Source of the DNA: CAWBUW01 sp963792075 | Lineage (GTDB): Bacteria > Chloroflexota > Anaerolineae > Anaerolineales > UBA4823 | Reading direction: 5' to 3' | DNA length: 64,000 nt | Assembly: GCA_963792075.1 (NCBI GenBank) | Contig: CAWBUW010000007.1 | Location: forward strand, 62,001-126,000 | Part shown: one piece after another, positions 16,660 to 24,992 of the stretch | Layout of the letters: the number at the start of each line of letters is the position of its first letter | How positions within the stretch are numbered: position 1 is the stretch's first letter | Translations under genes and position numbers: made by a program | The notes under the pieces: generated by a model | Told to the model about the DNA's origin: nothing | Databases searched by the model: none | Seen by the model: the letters and a program-made list of their open reading frames with translations, nothing else

Positions 16660-17481
16660 TCATACGGTTGCGAGGATGAGCAACCCCATCACGACCACCC
16701 CACCTCCAAGCACAAGGCGCACCCATTCTTTATGGTGCAAGTTCCAATGCGCCAGCCGATTGAGAGTCGGGCGAGCGGAAGCGAACAGTAAGATGCCGAT
16801 CAAGGGCAGCACAAAGACAAGGTTGTACAAAACCAGGTATCCATAACCGAGCATGGCTGTGGGCTGCAGTGCCAACAAGCTGAGCACACCCAGGTAAACC
16901 GCGCCGCTGCATGGTACGGTGCATAAGCCGATGAGGAAGCCGCCTATAACCAAAGCGGGGATCGTCGCTTTCTTCGCCGATTGGCGAGCGATCACGCCAA
17001 TGCGTCCTGGTGCCTGCAAGCGCCAGCCCCAATCGGGGAGGAAGAAATCTTTAAGCATCCACAGGCCAAACAGGATGGCAATCAGCGCTCCAAAACGGGC
17101 CGGGGCATGCTGCCGGGTAAAGAAATCCAACGTTTTAAGCAGGCCAACGCCAAGGCCCAGATAGGTGAGAAAGATAGCAGCGATGTAAATGCCGCCCCGG
17201 CTGAGCAACCGGGCGCGCACCGAAGCAACATTTTGCTCGTCGGCTTGCAGGGTTGCCAGCATGGCAGTGATGAACAGCAGCAGTACCGTAAAAGCGCAGG
17301 GATTGATACCATCTACCGCGGCTGCTGCCAGCACGGTGACCAGCGTAATCTGGGGCAGGTATTTCTGCATGTCCTCAACCGGCGCATTGGGGTGCCAGAA
17401 GCCTGTTAAAGCAACCGCTCCCAAGGCGATGACAGCCAGTATCGAAAGAACGGCGATGCGACGAATGCTGACAGAATTCAT
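16660..17481 (-). CDS. CcdA/DsbD-like membrane thiol-disulfide carrier
   Basis: A 273-residue protein with about 7 TM segments. The redox pair is seen as 'GINPCAFTVL' (near residue 58) and 'LCTVPCSGAVYLG' (near 195), the two-cysteine arrangement of CcdA-type electron carriers, preceded by an extra N-terminal anchor. It would pass electrons from cytoplasmic thioredoxin to the outside. It lies 4 bp after a cupredoxin gene and near an HMA protein, so it may keep copper-site cysteines reduced rather than serving cytochrome c assembly, which has its own CcdA at 40398 (inference). Confidence 0.82.
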   Translation of the reverse strand: MNSVSIRRIAVLSILAVIALGAVALTGFWHPNAPVEDMQKYLPQITLVTVLAAAAVDGINPCAFTVLLLFITAMLATLQADEQNVASVRARLLSRGGIYIAAIFLTYLGLGVGLLKTLDFFTRQHAPARFGALIAILFGLWMLKDFFLPDWGWRLQAPGRIGVIARQSAKKATIPALVIGGFLIGLCTVPCSGAVYLGVLSLLALQPTAMLGYGYLVLYNLVFVLPLIGILLFASARPTLNRLAHWNLHHKEWVRLVLGGGVVVMGLLILATV

Positions 17482-17484
17482 TGT

Positions 17485-17943
17485 TTACCCTTCCACGATC
17501 AGCTTGCCGCTCATGGTAGGATTGGCTTTTCCACCGCAGCAAATGTCGCAATAGAATGTATATTCGCCGGGTTTATCCGGGGTAAAAGTGACGTAATCAG
17601 AGCTCTCTGGCTGGACGACTATGTCCAGGCCCAATTCGTCCACTGCCCATTGGTGCTTTCCACCGCCATCTGTGTGATGGGAATTGTCCAGGCTGGTCAA
17701 GCGCACAGTCACCGGTTCGCCTACTTTAACGCGAATCTCTTGTTGAGAGAAGCCTTCCATGTCGGCTTCAAGATCAATCACATTGCCGGCCATCGGCGGC
17801 GGTGCGGGCTTAAAGAAGGCTGTTATAAGAAGATAGCCTGACATGCCTAATACACCGACAACGATTACAGCAAAAATTGTTGTGCGGATACGTCGTTGGC
17901 GCTCACGAGCCTGTTTTCGAGTTGCACGGGTCATTTTTTCCAC
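17485..17943 (-). CDS. Membrane-anchored cupredoxin
   Basis: A 152-residue protein: basic N-terminus, one TM at about residues 20-43, then a single cupredoxin domain. 'SLDNSHHTDGGGKHQW' carries candidate His ligands and 'YTFYCDICCGGKANPTMSG' the C-terminal loop. This loop resembles the CuA C-x3-C-x3-H-x2-M motif but the His is absent and the Met is shifted by one, with a third Cys. So it may bind a mononuclear or Cu(I) site instead of CuA. It is between an HMA chaperone and the CcdA-like gene, all on the same strand. Confidence 0.75.
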   Translation of the reverse strand: MEKMTRATRKQARERQRRIRTTIFAVIVVGVLGMSGYLLITAFFKPAPPPMAGNVIDLEADMEGFSQQEIRVKVGEPVTVRLTSLDNSHHTDGGGKHQWAVDELGLDIVVQPESSDYVTFTPDKPGEYTFYCDICCGGKANPTMSGKLIVEG

Positions 17944-17983
17944 AGATTTCTAATCCTTTCGACACAGAGGTTTCAACTATCTA

Positions 17984-18295
17984 TCAGGACAGCACTTCAT
18001 TATTTAATAATCGTGCGCCATACTCGTGCCGGCCGTCGTTGCCAGCGCTTGCCACCGCCAAGGTCAGCATTTCCACTGTGGCCAGGTCCGGGTTATAGAT
18101 TACGCGAGCAACGCCGGCGATATGATCCACGTTGGCATTGATTACACCGTTCAACGAGATCAGGCCGTTGCGGACACGCGCGGCACAATTAGGGCATCCC
18201 ATGCCCCATACGGTAAGGAAAGCTATATTTGTCTTAAGCCGTTCTTCAACCGTTGTAGTTTTTTGAATGGGTTCAACGTGACAGTTTTCTTCCAT
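17984..18295 (-). CDS. HMA-domain metal chaperone
   Basis: A 103-residue protein with an N-terminal tail ('ENCHVEP') and one heavy-metal-associated domain, where 'GMGCPNCAARV' supplies the CxxC site (residues about 35-38). The rest ('GVINANVDHIAGVARVIYNP') is the usual ferredoxin-like beta-alpha-beta-beta-alpha-beta. The start at 18295 is set by AAGGAG 8 bp before it. Probable copper chaperone feeding the neighbouring cupredoxin or an ATPase. It is the first gene of the run to CcdA; the palindromic element at 18326-18406 lies just upstream. Confidence 0.83.
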   Translation of the reverse strand: MEENCHVEPIQKTTTVEERLKTNIAFLTVWGMGCPNCAARVRNGLISLNGVINANVDHIAGVARVIYNPDLATVEMLTLAVASAGNDGRHEYGARLLNNEVLS

Positions 18296-18325
18296 GGCAT
18301 ATCTCCTTGTCATTCCGATTGCAAC

Positions 18326-18406
18326 ATCTCAATAAAAGGGGGAAAGTGGGGTATTTTGGGCGGGCAAAGCCCGCCCAAAATACCCCACACCTCGACTTAT
18401 TGAGAT
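18326..18406. repeat. Palindromic element with 20-bp perfect stem and 9-bp outer inverted repeats
   Basis: Inner stem 18346-18365 / 18369-18388 (GTGGGGTATTTTGGGCGGGC) with an AAA loop. Outer arms ATCTCAATA (18326) and TATTGAGAT (18398) flank it. The GTGGGGTAT start recurs in the hairpins at 34595 and 61045. Looks like a small mobile palindrome or a strong structured leader, lying in the 230-bp gap between the M23 gene and the HMA gene. The rest of the gap (18407-18525) shows nothing I recognise. Confidence 0.7.
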
Positions 18407-18525
18407 ACTACTTCCGATTTTAAAGAAAACCCGGGCAAGGTGTGAGCGTCATCTGGCGTGTTCGAGGATACGCAGTTTGGCGTATCTTCAACACTCTATC
18501 CGTCATACAATCAGGTCCGGGAAGG

Positions 18526-19620
18526 TTATGGAGCGACAAAGTCCCACGGGTTGACTTTCCCGTAAATTTCACTGCGCAATTCAAAATGGAGATGAGGACC
18601 TGTCGAGTTTCCGGTGTTTCCAACGGCGCCAATCACAGCACCCTGAACTACGCTTTGTCCACAGCCAACATTTAATGTGCTCATATGCGCATAGGCAGAT
18701 TGCCAGCCATTCCCATGATCTAAAACCAACAGGTTGCCATATCCATACTGGCTCCAGCCAGCATAGACAACTACCCCGCTGTCAGTGGCGAAGATGGCGT
18801 TCCCTTCCGCCCCGGCGATATCGATGCCGGGGTGAAGGGATGGACTGTAATCATAACCGGACAGGTACTTCGCCACAGTGGGCCAGATAAAAGTGCCGAT
18901 ACCGATCGAACCTTCATAGACTTTGCCACAGTATCCTGCTCCATAATAAGCCGCGGCAGCCGGATTTTTGCGTGTAATCGCGGGCGGCCCCCAGTCTTTT
19001 AAGTCGCGTTTTCCATTGGGAATGATCAACCACGTTCCCTCTGCAATTTCAGGAGGCGTCGGGTCGGTCAGGTCGGAAAGAAACCGGTTTCCGGGATAAT
19101 CCAAGATCGTCTGCGGATCTACTTTGAAGAACTCGGCAATAGTTTCCAGGTCATCGCCCGCCGCCCATCGGTAATAGACACCGTCAGTTGGCAGGATGGT
19201 CAGTTCTTGATCAGGTCTCAAAAATTGGGGGTTGTCCCTCAAGACTTCGTAGTTACCCCATAATACCGTTTCAGGGCGCAGACCATAATTATCTGCAATC
19301 TTAAACAAGTTATCTCCTGGCTGAACTACGTAAGTGGCAACATCAATCCGAGGGCGTTCTGGAATAGTTGTGTGAAGGATGGCCCGCCGGGGGACGCCGC
19401 CCTTGAAATTAATCATGGGCGTAGGGATGGGAGGCAAAGCGACGTTCTCCGTTTCTGTTGACGCCTTTGGAGGCAAAGCCATATCCGAATCAAATATAGC
19501 AGCCAGAGAAGAGTTTCTTGGTTCGATTGCCTGCCGGATAGCCAAGAAGGCAGCCAGCAAAAGAGCGACTGCGAGCACGCTAATTCCTATCTTTTTTAAA
19601 GGATATTCAGGTTGGTTCAT
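18526..19620 (-). CDS. LysM/M23-family cell-wall peptidase
   Basis: A 364-residue exported protein with an N-terminal membrane anchor (about residues 10-28) and a Pro/Thr-rich linker. LysM-like repeats follow ('YVVQPGDNLFKIADNYGL' about 100 and 'YRWAAGDDLETIAEFFKV' about 150). The C-terminal M23 domain has 'HPGIDIAGAEGN' and 'GPHLHFELR', the zinc-ligand motifs of lysostaphin-type endopeptidases. The start is set by the ATGA overlap with the methyltransferase gene. It probably trims peptidoglycan; no direct link to copper is visible apart from being the last gene in the ABC exporter run. Confidence 0.85.
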   Translation of the reverse strand: MNQPEYPLKKIGISVLAVALLLAAFLAIRQAIEPRNSSLAAIFDSDMALPPKASTETENVALPPIPTPMINFKGGVPRRAILHTTIPERPRIDVATYVVQPGDNLFKIADNYGLRPETVLWGNYEVLRDNPQFLRPDQELTILPTDGVYYRWAAGDDLETIAEFFKVDPQTILDYPGNRFLSDLTDPTPPEIAEGTWLIIPNGKRDLKDWGPPAITRKNPAAAAYYGAGYCGKVYEGSIGIGTFIWPTVAKYLSGYDYSPSLHPGIDIAGAEGNAIFATDSGVVVYAGWSQYGYGNLLVLDHGNGWQSAYAHMSTLNVGCGQSVVQGAVIGAVGNTGNSTGPHLHFELRSEIYGKVNPWDFVAP

Positions 19621-20252
19621 AATTGGGGTCGCTTTCCTCTCAATATTCTTCCAGCACCTAGCAATACTGAACATTCTTCTACGATCTCGATCCCTACTTG
19701 TTGAATCAATCCTTCCAGGTTGGAGTCAATGAATTTCTTATAAAACTCTCCCTCATATAGCTTGATCAAGTGATAAATTAAGAATTTATCAAACTTGTTA
19801 CGGGGTAAAGCGTAATCCACAATCACAATTGAGCCACACGGTTTAGTGACTCTGACCATCTCTTGCAATACTTTTTTGCGTATCATTAGCGGCATATCAT
19901 GCAGAGCAAATGAGACGCAGGTAACATCAAAGCGATTCTCTTCAAACCGGAGTTGGGTAGCATCGCCAACTTCAAATTTTACAAGGTCATTTGGATTGTT
20001 CTTACGCGCTACCGCCAGCATTGCTTCGGTCAAATCGACGCCAATCACATCAAAGCCGCGCTTTGCAAAGGCAAACGCCTGCTGCCCTGTTCCTGTTGCG
20101 ACATCGAGGATTTTTGAGTTTTTGTCCGCGCCTGTAAAATCCACAACTCGACCCCTCACTCTGACTAGGGGCAAAGTCATCCAGTTGTAGTATCGAGCCA
20201 GAAAATCAAAAGCCCTTTTTGTCAGTGCATAATAAGCTTGTTCCTCATCCAC
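19617..20252 (-). CDS. Class I SAM-dependent methyltransferase
   Basis: A 211-residue UbiE/COQ5-like methyltransferase. Motif I 'ILDVATGTGQQAF' at about residues 48-60, acidic 'GVDLTEAML' at about 70, then 'DVTCVSFALHDMP' as motif IV-like. The C-terminal half is helical, with no membrane segment. The substrate is unknown. The gene overlaps the YHS-ABC ATPase by 8 bp and the M23 peptidase by 4 bp, so it is part of the exporter operon. Confidence 0.78.
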   Translation of the reverse strand: MDEEQAYYALTKRAFDFLARYYNWMTLPLVRVRGRVVDFTGADKNSKILDVATGTGQQAFAFAKRGFDVIGVDLTEAMLAVARKNNPNDLVKFEVGDATQLRFEENRFDVTCVSFALHDMPLMIRKKVLQEMVRVTKPCGSIVIVDYALPRNKFDKFLIYHLIKLYEGEFYKKFIDSNLEGLIQQVGIEIVEECSVLLGAGRILRGKRPQL

Positions 20253-21108
20253 GCGCGCTTTCCTCCAGAGAGATGGAGAGCGGTTTCAGGAATTGCTGTG
20301 GATGGGCGAGAAATTCGTCCCGGCAACCGCGGGCGCAGAAGTAAAATGCCTGACCATCCTCCCAAACCAGACGGATGGCTTTGTCCTGTTCTACGGTCAT
20401 CCCGCATACAGGGTCCGTTGTCATTGTGACCATTTCCTTGAATTGCCCGTCTTCCAACCACAGTACCCGGTCGGCAATATCCTTGATGCGTTGGTCGTGA
20501 GAAACGATCACCACGCTGCGGCCCTGATCTTTGGCAATTCCCCGCAGTAAGCGCATGATCTCATGCCCGATCTTCGAATCCAGGTTAGCCGTGGGTTCAT
20601 CGGCCAGGATCAAGGCCGGATCGTTGACCAGGGCGCGTGCAATCGCCACACGCTGCTTTTCACCGCCAGAGAGCTTCTCGGGCAAGAAGTTCAGCCGTTC
20701 GCCCAAACCTAATCCGGTCAGCAGAACCGCGGCTTTCTTACGCGCTGCGCCATTCTTCGTTCCGGCCAGTTCTGCCACGATAGAGACGTTTTCCAAAGCG
20801 GTGAGAGCTGAGAGCAGGTTGAAATCCTGAAAAATGAAGCCGAACTGGCGCAGGCGGATGTCTGGCAGGCGGTTCTCGGCCAGGGCGCTGATCACATCCC
20901 CATTGAGCTGGATGGTACCCTCGGTGGGCTTGAGCAGCGCCCCCAGCATCGAGAGCAGTGTGGTTTTGCCGGAGCCAGATGGTCCCATGATGAGTACGAT
21001 CTCGCCAGGGCTGACAGACAGCGAGACATCGTTCACGGCAATAACTTCAGTCATACCAGAGCCGTAGCGCTTGGTGACGTGTGTGACCTGTAATGTTGAA
21101 GCTGACAT
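20245..21108 (-). CDS. MacB/LolD-type ABC ATPase fused to a C-terminal YHS metal-binding domain
   Basis: A 287-residue protein. Residues 5-225 are a LolD/MacB-like ATPase: Walker A 'GPSGSGKTT' (42-50), Q-loop 'FIFQDFN', signature 'LSGGEKQR' (146-153), Walker B 'ALILADEPTANLDS', H-switch 'SHD'. From residue 231 a YHS domain follows: 'DPVCGMTVE' (232-240) and 'FYFCARGCRDEFLAHP' with C258 and C262. YHS domains normally stand alone or at the N-end of copper ATPases. The fusion suggests that the exporter senses or carries metal. The start has GAGG 10 bp upstream; a longer frame to 21186 runs into the permease gene. The two FtsX-type permeases lie directly upstream. Confidence 0.88.
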   Translation of the reverse strand: MSASTLQVTHVTKRYGSGMTEVIAVNDVSLSVSPGEIVLIMGPSGSGKTTLLSMLGALLKPTEGTIQLNGDVISALAENRLPDIRLRQFGFIFQDFNLLSALTALENVSIVAELAGTKNGAARKKAAVLLTGLGLGERLNFLPEKLSGGEKQRVAIARALVNDPALILADEPTANLDSKIGHEIMRLLRGIAKDQGRSVVIVSHDQRIKDIADRVLWLEDGQFKEMVTMTTDPVCGMTVEQDKAIRLVWEDGQAFYFCARGCRDEFLAHPQQFLKPLSISLEESARG

Positions 21109-21109
21109 C

Positions 21110-22222
21110 TTATTTTCCTCGGAATACCGTCGCCGGGTCCAACCCGGCAATCTGTCGAATGGGTAAGAGAGCTGAGAAACTGGCAATCACCAGGGAGACT
21201 ACCCCTACTTTCAGCAGCGACGCGCGGCTGATCTCCAAAGCCAGGTTTAGCCCCAGGAGGGGGATGACCGCCGAGAGGAGCAGCGTGATCCCCAGCCCGA
21301 CCCCGAATCCCAGGATAACGCTGAGCAGCGCCTGCGCCAGCACGGCCCGGTAGAGGTGCGCGTTGTGCGCACCCAGCGCCTTGAGCACGCCATACTCCTT
21401 GCGGCGGGCAAGTGTGGCGGTATATACAGTGAGCGCCATCACTGCCAGGCCGATCAGAAAGCCGACCAGGTTCATGATCGTGATCACGTCGGTGCTCATA
21501 TCTTTGACCACCCGGCGCTCTTGCCCGGCAAAGGCTGCCTGCGTTTGGGCAGTGACGTTGCCCACCTGTATTTCGATCTGCTCAGCGACATCCACGGGAT
21601 TTGCGCCGGGTCGAACCTTGACCAATAGAAAACTAACTGCGTTGGGGTTGCCGCGCAGCATGGCGAAATCATCTATCGAGATGAATGCTACCGAATTGAC
21701 CAGGCTGGCCGTCCCTTCGGAGAGGCCGGTGACTGTGAACTTGTGACCCAGGATCTCCACTTCATCCCCCAGCCCGATGTTGGATTTCTCTGCTACATTG
21801 CGGTCAATAACCGCCCCACCCGGTTCCGGCTGGCCGTTCCCATCAGCAATCTGCCACGCTCCGCCCATCGCAGCATATTCCGGCAGGCCGATAATGTAAG
21901 CCAGGTTGCGTTCATCGCCGACCACGATCATGTTGGGCACATAGAGGATGGGTGTGACCGCCTGGACGCCAGGGATACCTTTGACTTCGTCGACAAGTAT
22001 GGCCGGAAGCGAGGAGGAGGCCATGTGCAAATTGCGAACAGCCGACTGCGAGACAAAGACATCTGCGCCGCTGTGGTTGATGTATGCCGTGATCTGTCGC
22101 TCAACCCCGCTAAAAATGGCGTCGAGCGATAGGATCAGCATCAGCGCCAGGGATACCCCGCCGACGGAGATCACCAGGCGAATCTTGTTTTGGAAGAGGT
22201 TACGGAAAGCCAGGCGCATCAT
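21110..22222 (-). CDS. FtsX/MacB-type ABC permease 1
   Basis: A 370-residue permease: TM1 at about 12-35, a large outside domain (about 40-250), then three C-terminal TM segments with 'RRKEYGVLKALGAHNAHLYRAVL', the coupling helix of the FtsX superfamily. It is 1 bp from the YHS-ABC gene and overlaps permease 2 by 4 bp. Such exporters move lipoproteins, peptides or drive outer-surface changes; here the metal-linked ATPase points to a role in metal stress (inference). Confidence 0.86.
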   Translation of the reverse strand: MMRLAFRNLFQNKIRLVISVGGVSLALMLILSLDAIFSGVERQITAYINHSGADVFVSQSAVRNLHMASSSLPAILVDEVKGIPGVQAVTPILYVPNMIVVGDERNLAYIIGLPEYAAMGGAWQIADGNGQPEPGGAVIDRNVAEKSNIGLGDEVEILGHKFTVTGLSEGTASLVNSVAFISIDDFAMLRGNPNAVSFLLVKVRPGANPVDVAEQIEIQVGNVTAQTQAAFAGQERRVVKDMSTDVITIMNLVGFLIGLAVMALTVYTATLARRKEYGVLKALGAHNAHLYRAVLAQALLSVILGFGVGLGITLLLSAVIPLLGLNLALEISRASLLKVGVVSLVIASFSALLPIRQIAGLDPATVFRGK

Positions 22223-23319
22223 TTGCGAAACACCTCTGCCGGAGCCAAACCGGCTACGACCCGCGCCGGGAAAAGCGCCGCTACCAACGCCATCCCCAAC
22301 CCGGCTGCGAAAGCCTGAATGACATCCCGTGGGTCGAGCGTGATGAGGAATTGCGGCCGGATGGTCATGATCCCTTGGGCCGCGCTGTAAGCCAGCAACA
22401 CACCGGCCATTGCACCTGCCAGGGCGGCGACCAGCGCCTGGGTTGCCACCACCCGGTACAAGACCTGGTTCGAGGCGCCAATGGCTTTGAGCACACCATA
22501 CTCTCGCTGCCGTTCGATGGTGGCAGTGTAAATCACCAGGCCGACAATCATCGTGCCAACCAGAAAAGCAATACCCACCATTAACTTGAGCGGAGCGGAG
22601 AATACTGTAGCAAACAGCTTGAGATCGTTGGCTGCCATCTCGGCTTTGGTCAAGGCATTGACTCCCGGCAGGTCATCCAGCCGAGATTGGACATCTTTGG
22701 GGTTGGCTCCTACCTCGGGTTCGATGAGCAGGTAGCTGATCGCTCCCGGGGCGAGCAGCAGCTTCTCGGCGGCCGATTTGCGGACGAAGAAGAAGCTCGT
22801 CATCCAGGAAGTCGTGCCATCAGAAAGCCCCACGATCGTAAAATCCTGCCCCATGACTTCGAAGGTGTCGCCGATCTGCAGATCGTGCCGTTCGGCCAGC
22901 ACGCGATCAAAAACCATTTCACGGTCAGTCTGTGGCTCGCGGCCGCTGATAATATTCCATGGCCCGCCGCCCTGATCCGGATCGTACCCAACCAGATAAG
23001 CGGGTTGTTTCTTATCGTGCAGGTCGAGGATGACGAATTGTGAGAGAACGGGGATGACCTTGGTAACGCCTTCGACCGCCTCTGCCTCTATAGCCGCCTC
23101 CTGAGGGAGCAGGGAGGTCGCTCCCAAGAGGTTGCGCACCCCCTTTTGGGCCATCACGATCGAACCAGGGGAATAGTCAAGATAAGATGTGATCTGTCGA
23201 TACATACCGGCCAGGAAGCCATTGAGCAGTAAGATCAACATCACTGCCAGCGCCACCCCGCTTACGCTTAAAGCCAGGCGAATCTTATCCTGAAACAAAT
23301 TACGACGTGCTAGGAACAT
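22219..23319 (-). CDS. FtsX/MacB-type ABC permease 2
   Basis: A 366-residue paralogue of permease 1 with the same order of TM1, extracellular domain and three C-terminal TM segments ('ERQREYGVLKAIGASNQVLYRVV'). Together the two make a heterodimer, common in this class in monoderm bacteria. It overlaps the DUF1461 gene by 20 bp upstream. Confidence 0.86.
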   Translation of the reverse strand: MFLARRNLFQDKIRLALSVSGVALAVMLILLLNGFLAGMYRQITSYLDYSPGSIVMAQKGVRNLLGATSLLPQEAAIEAEAVEGVTKVIPVLSQFVILDLHDKKQPAYLVGYDPDQGGGPWNIISGREPQTDREMVFDRVLAERHDLQIGDTFEVMGQDFTIVGLSDGTTSWMTSFFFVRKSAAEKLLLAPGAISYLLIEPEVGANPKDVQSRLDDLPGVNALTKAEMAANDLKLFATVFSAPLKLMVGIAFLVGTMIVGLVIYTATIERQREYGVLKAIGASNQVLYRVVATQALVAALAGAMAGVLLAYSAAQGIMTIRPQFLITLDPRDVIQAFAAGLGMALVAALFPARVVAGLAPAEVFRK

Positions 23320-24010
23320 TTAGCCTCACTTCTTTTTCTCTATAGCTGCTCTTCAGCAGGTGAGAGCCGATCCACCAAACCAAAACTCCCGCTAATGGGC
23401 TAAGATTAGTGATCGTTAAGGCTGTGTCGTACCAAAACTTTTCAGGGAAGAGGCGGATCAGAGTGTCGGAATAGTTGAAAGTCCAGCTTCCGGCCGCAAA
23501 GAAGACTTGATGAAAAAGGACAAACCAGGCTTGCCAGGCGACAATAGCCGCCAGGCCGATCACGACGACGATGCCCACCGTGATCGCGCCGCCCGAGCGG
23601 ATGGCTGAAGCCAAAGCCGGACGACTTTCCTCGCGCCAGGCCAACGCCAACCCGCTGAGCACAGCCAGCGATAGTGCAACCTGCCACACCCGCCAGGCCG
23701 CCTGGTAGACATTCTGCACGTCTTGCATATGGCTGAGCTCACGAGCGTTGTAGAGTGGAACGCCTTCGTGGTCCAGTTCACCCAAATTCGCCAGCGGCTG
23801 GTTCTGTGTGACAAATTGGAGGGTTGCAGCCGCATGGTCCAGACGTTGGCTGCGAGTAAAACCAAAAGGATCTTCTGGGAAGTTGGTTTTGTTGTATTCA
23901 AATGCCAGGTACGGCTCGGTCGCCACCAGCCGGACCACTCCCAGAACGATCAAGATCGGAATCAGCAAGGCGAGGAATACTTTGAGAACTTGGACCCATA
24001 ACTTGGACAT
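23300..24010 (-). CDS. DUF1461/TIGR01906-family membrane protein
   Basis: A 236-residue protein with four or five TM segments and an extracellular part holding 'YNARELSHMQDVQNVYQ', the sequence typical of the TIGR01906 integral membrane family (known from monoderm bacteria, function unknown). GGAGG lies about 11 bp before the ATG. It is the first gene of the exporter - methyltransferase - M23 operon. Confidence 0.78.
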   Translation of the reverse strand: MSKLWVQVLKVFLALLIPILIVLGVVRLVATEPYLAFEYNKTNFPEDPFGFTRSQRLDHAAATLQFVTQNQPLANLGELDHEGVPLYNARELSHMQDVQNVYQAAWRVWQVALSLAVLSGLALAWREESRPALASAIRSGGAITVGIVVVIGLAAIVAWQAWFVLFHQVFFAAGSWTFNYSDTLIRLFPEKFWYDTALTITNLSPLAGVLVWWIGSHLLKSSYREKEVRLNVPSTS

Positions 24011-24155
24011 AGACTTAATTGACCTCCGTAGAAAGCTGGGAACTGTTATAAATAAAGTTTATCCTGTGTGCTTCTAGAGCAAAAGCGTGGTTTGGCGTGT
24101 AACCCGATGCGCCATTTCGCTTGCTCGAACTTAGGTAATACTACGCGCCAATAAC

Positions 24156-24195
24156 AAACATCGGGCTATCGTTTTTAGTCGATAGCCCGATGTTT
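24156..24195 (-). terminator. 16-bp-stem terminator-like hairpin
   Basis: Arms AAACATCGGGCTATCG and its exact reverse complement with an 8-nt loop, 16 bp after the stop of the zinc-ribbon gene. On the - strand it is followed by TTGTTATT. It separates this gene from the DUF1461 operon. The rest of the 24011-24211 gap probably holds the promoter of that operon; no clear -35/-10 pair was found. Confidence 0.65.
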
Positions 24196-24211
24196 CTCTA
24201 TTACTCTACAA

Positions 24212-24505
24212 TTAGCTGATTGGCGCCCCGCACTGCGGGCAGTGTGTCCAGTCAGCTTGCAGTCCTGCGCCGCAATGAGCGCAATAACGGGCTGGTGTAA
24301 CTACCGCCTGGCCTGGCTGAACTACCGGGTTGGATACCGTATATAACGGTTTTTGCACTGCCTCTGCCGGGCGATTTTGTTTCTGCAATAAACCAGCCGC
24401 ACCGCCCAGCAGAACAACCAATAACAAGATGGGGATTCCAATTACCAACAACATAATCAGCAGCCCCACTCCAAACATCAATCCGCCTCCGAGCATCATA
24501 ATCAT
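24212..24505 (-). CDS. Small membrane protein with C-terminal zinc ribbon
   Basis: A 97-residue protein. Residues 2-42 form one or two hydrophobic segments; after a Pro/Val linker comes a zinc ribbon 'YCAHCGAGLQADWTHCPQCG'. It is similar in plan and in 'ADWTxCPxCG' to the protein at 60275, so the two are likely paralogues. Function unknown. GGAG lies 5 bp before the start. Confidence 0.7.
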   Translation of the reverse strand: MIMMLGGGLMFGVGLLIMLLVIGIPILLLVVLLGGAAGLLQKQNRPAEAVQKPLYTVSNPVVQPGQAVVTPARYCAHCGAGLQADWTHCPQCGAPIS

Positions 24506-24533
24506 TTACTCCTTTCGTTCACTTTAATATTTC

Positions 24534-24580
24534 TTTGTATTGTTTGTTGGGTGGCTACGCCGCCCAACAAACAATACAAA
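24534..24580 (-). repeat. 21-bp-stem hairpin between cupredoxin and zinc-ribbon gene
   Basis: Arms TTTGTATTGTTTGTTGGGTGG and its complement with one G-T pair and a CTACG loop. It stands 23 bp after the cupredoxin stop. It is one of the long regular hairpins of the window and may act as a terminator in either direction. Confidence 0.7.
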
Positions 24581-24603
24581 ATTATTTTCGGATAGGTTTA
24601 AGG

Positions 24604-24981
24604 TTATTCGACGATCAGTTTTCCTCGCAGCATGCCCATCTGGCACTGGAAGCCATATTCGCCAGGCTTGTCGGGAGTGAACTCCAGCGTCACTTCCTGG
24701 CCTTCAGGCAGCAGAGCATTCTGGTTGAAATCAGGGAAGAGCACTTTCTCCGAGCAGGCGGAACTCTCCTGACGGGTAAAGCGCAGGCGTACCGGTTGGC
24801 CAGCTTTGACCACAATCACATCCGGCGTATAGCCGCCTTTGACGATCACGGCCACTTCCTGGACGCCGCCTGTTCCGGCTGCTGCCCGGGTCTGGCCCTT
24901 GGGCGCAAACCAGAAGAACCAGGCGATAAAGATACTGAGGGCGATCCCCCCCAGGGTAACGGCAATTTGTGCAGTAGTCAT
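24604..24981 (-). CDS. Membrane-anchored cupredoxin next to CopA
   Basis: A 125-residue protein: N-terminal TM (about 5-25), then a single cupredoxin-like beta sandwich. Candidate copper ligands are Cys in 'SSACSEKVLFPDF' and the C-terminal 'YGFQCQMGMLRG' (Cys, Met). The domain type is often found fused to or beside copper P-type ATPases. It is 11 bp downstream of the CopA gene, so it probably hands copper over outside the membrane (inference). Confidence 0.8.
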   Translation of the reverse strand: MTTAQIAVTLGGIALSIFIAWFFWFAPKGQTRAAAGTGGVQEVAVIVKGGYTPDVIVVKAGQPVRLRFTRQESSACSEKVLFPDFNQNALLPEGQEVTLEFTPDKPGEYGFQCQMGMLRGKLIVE

Positions 24982-24992
24982 TGTAAATCTCC

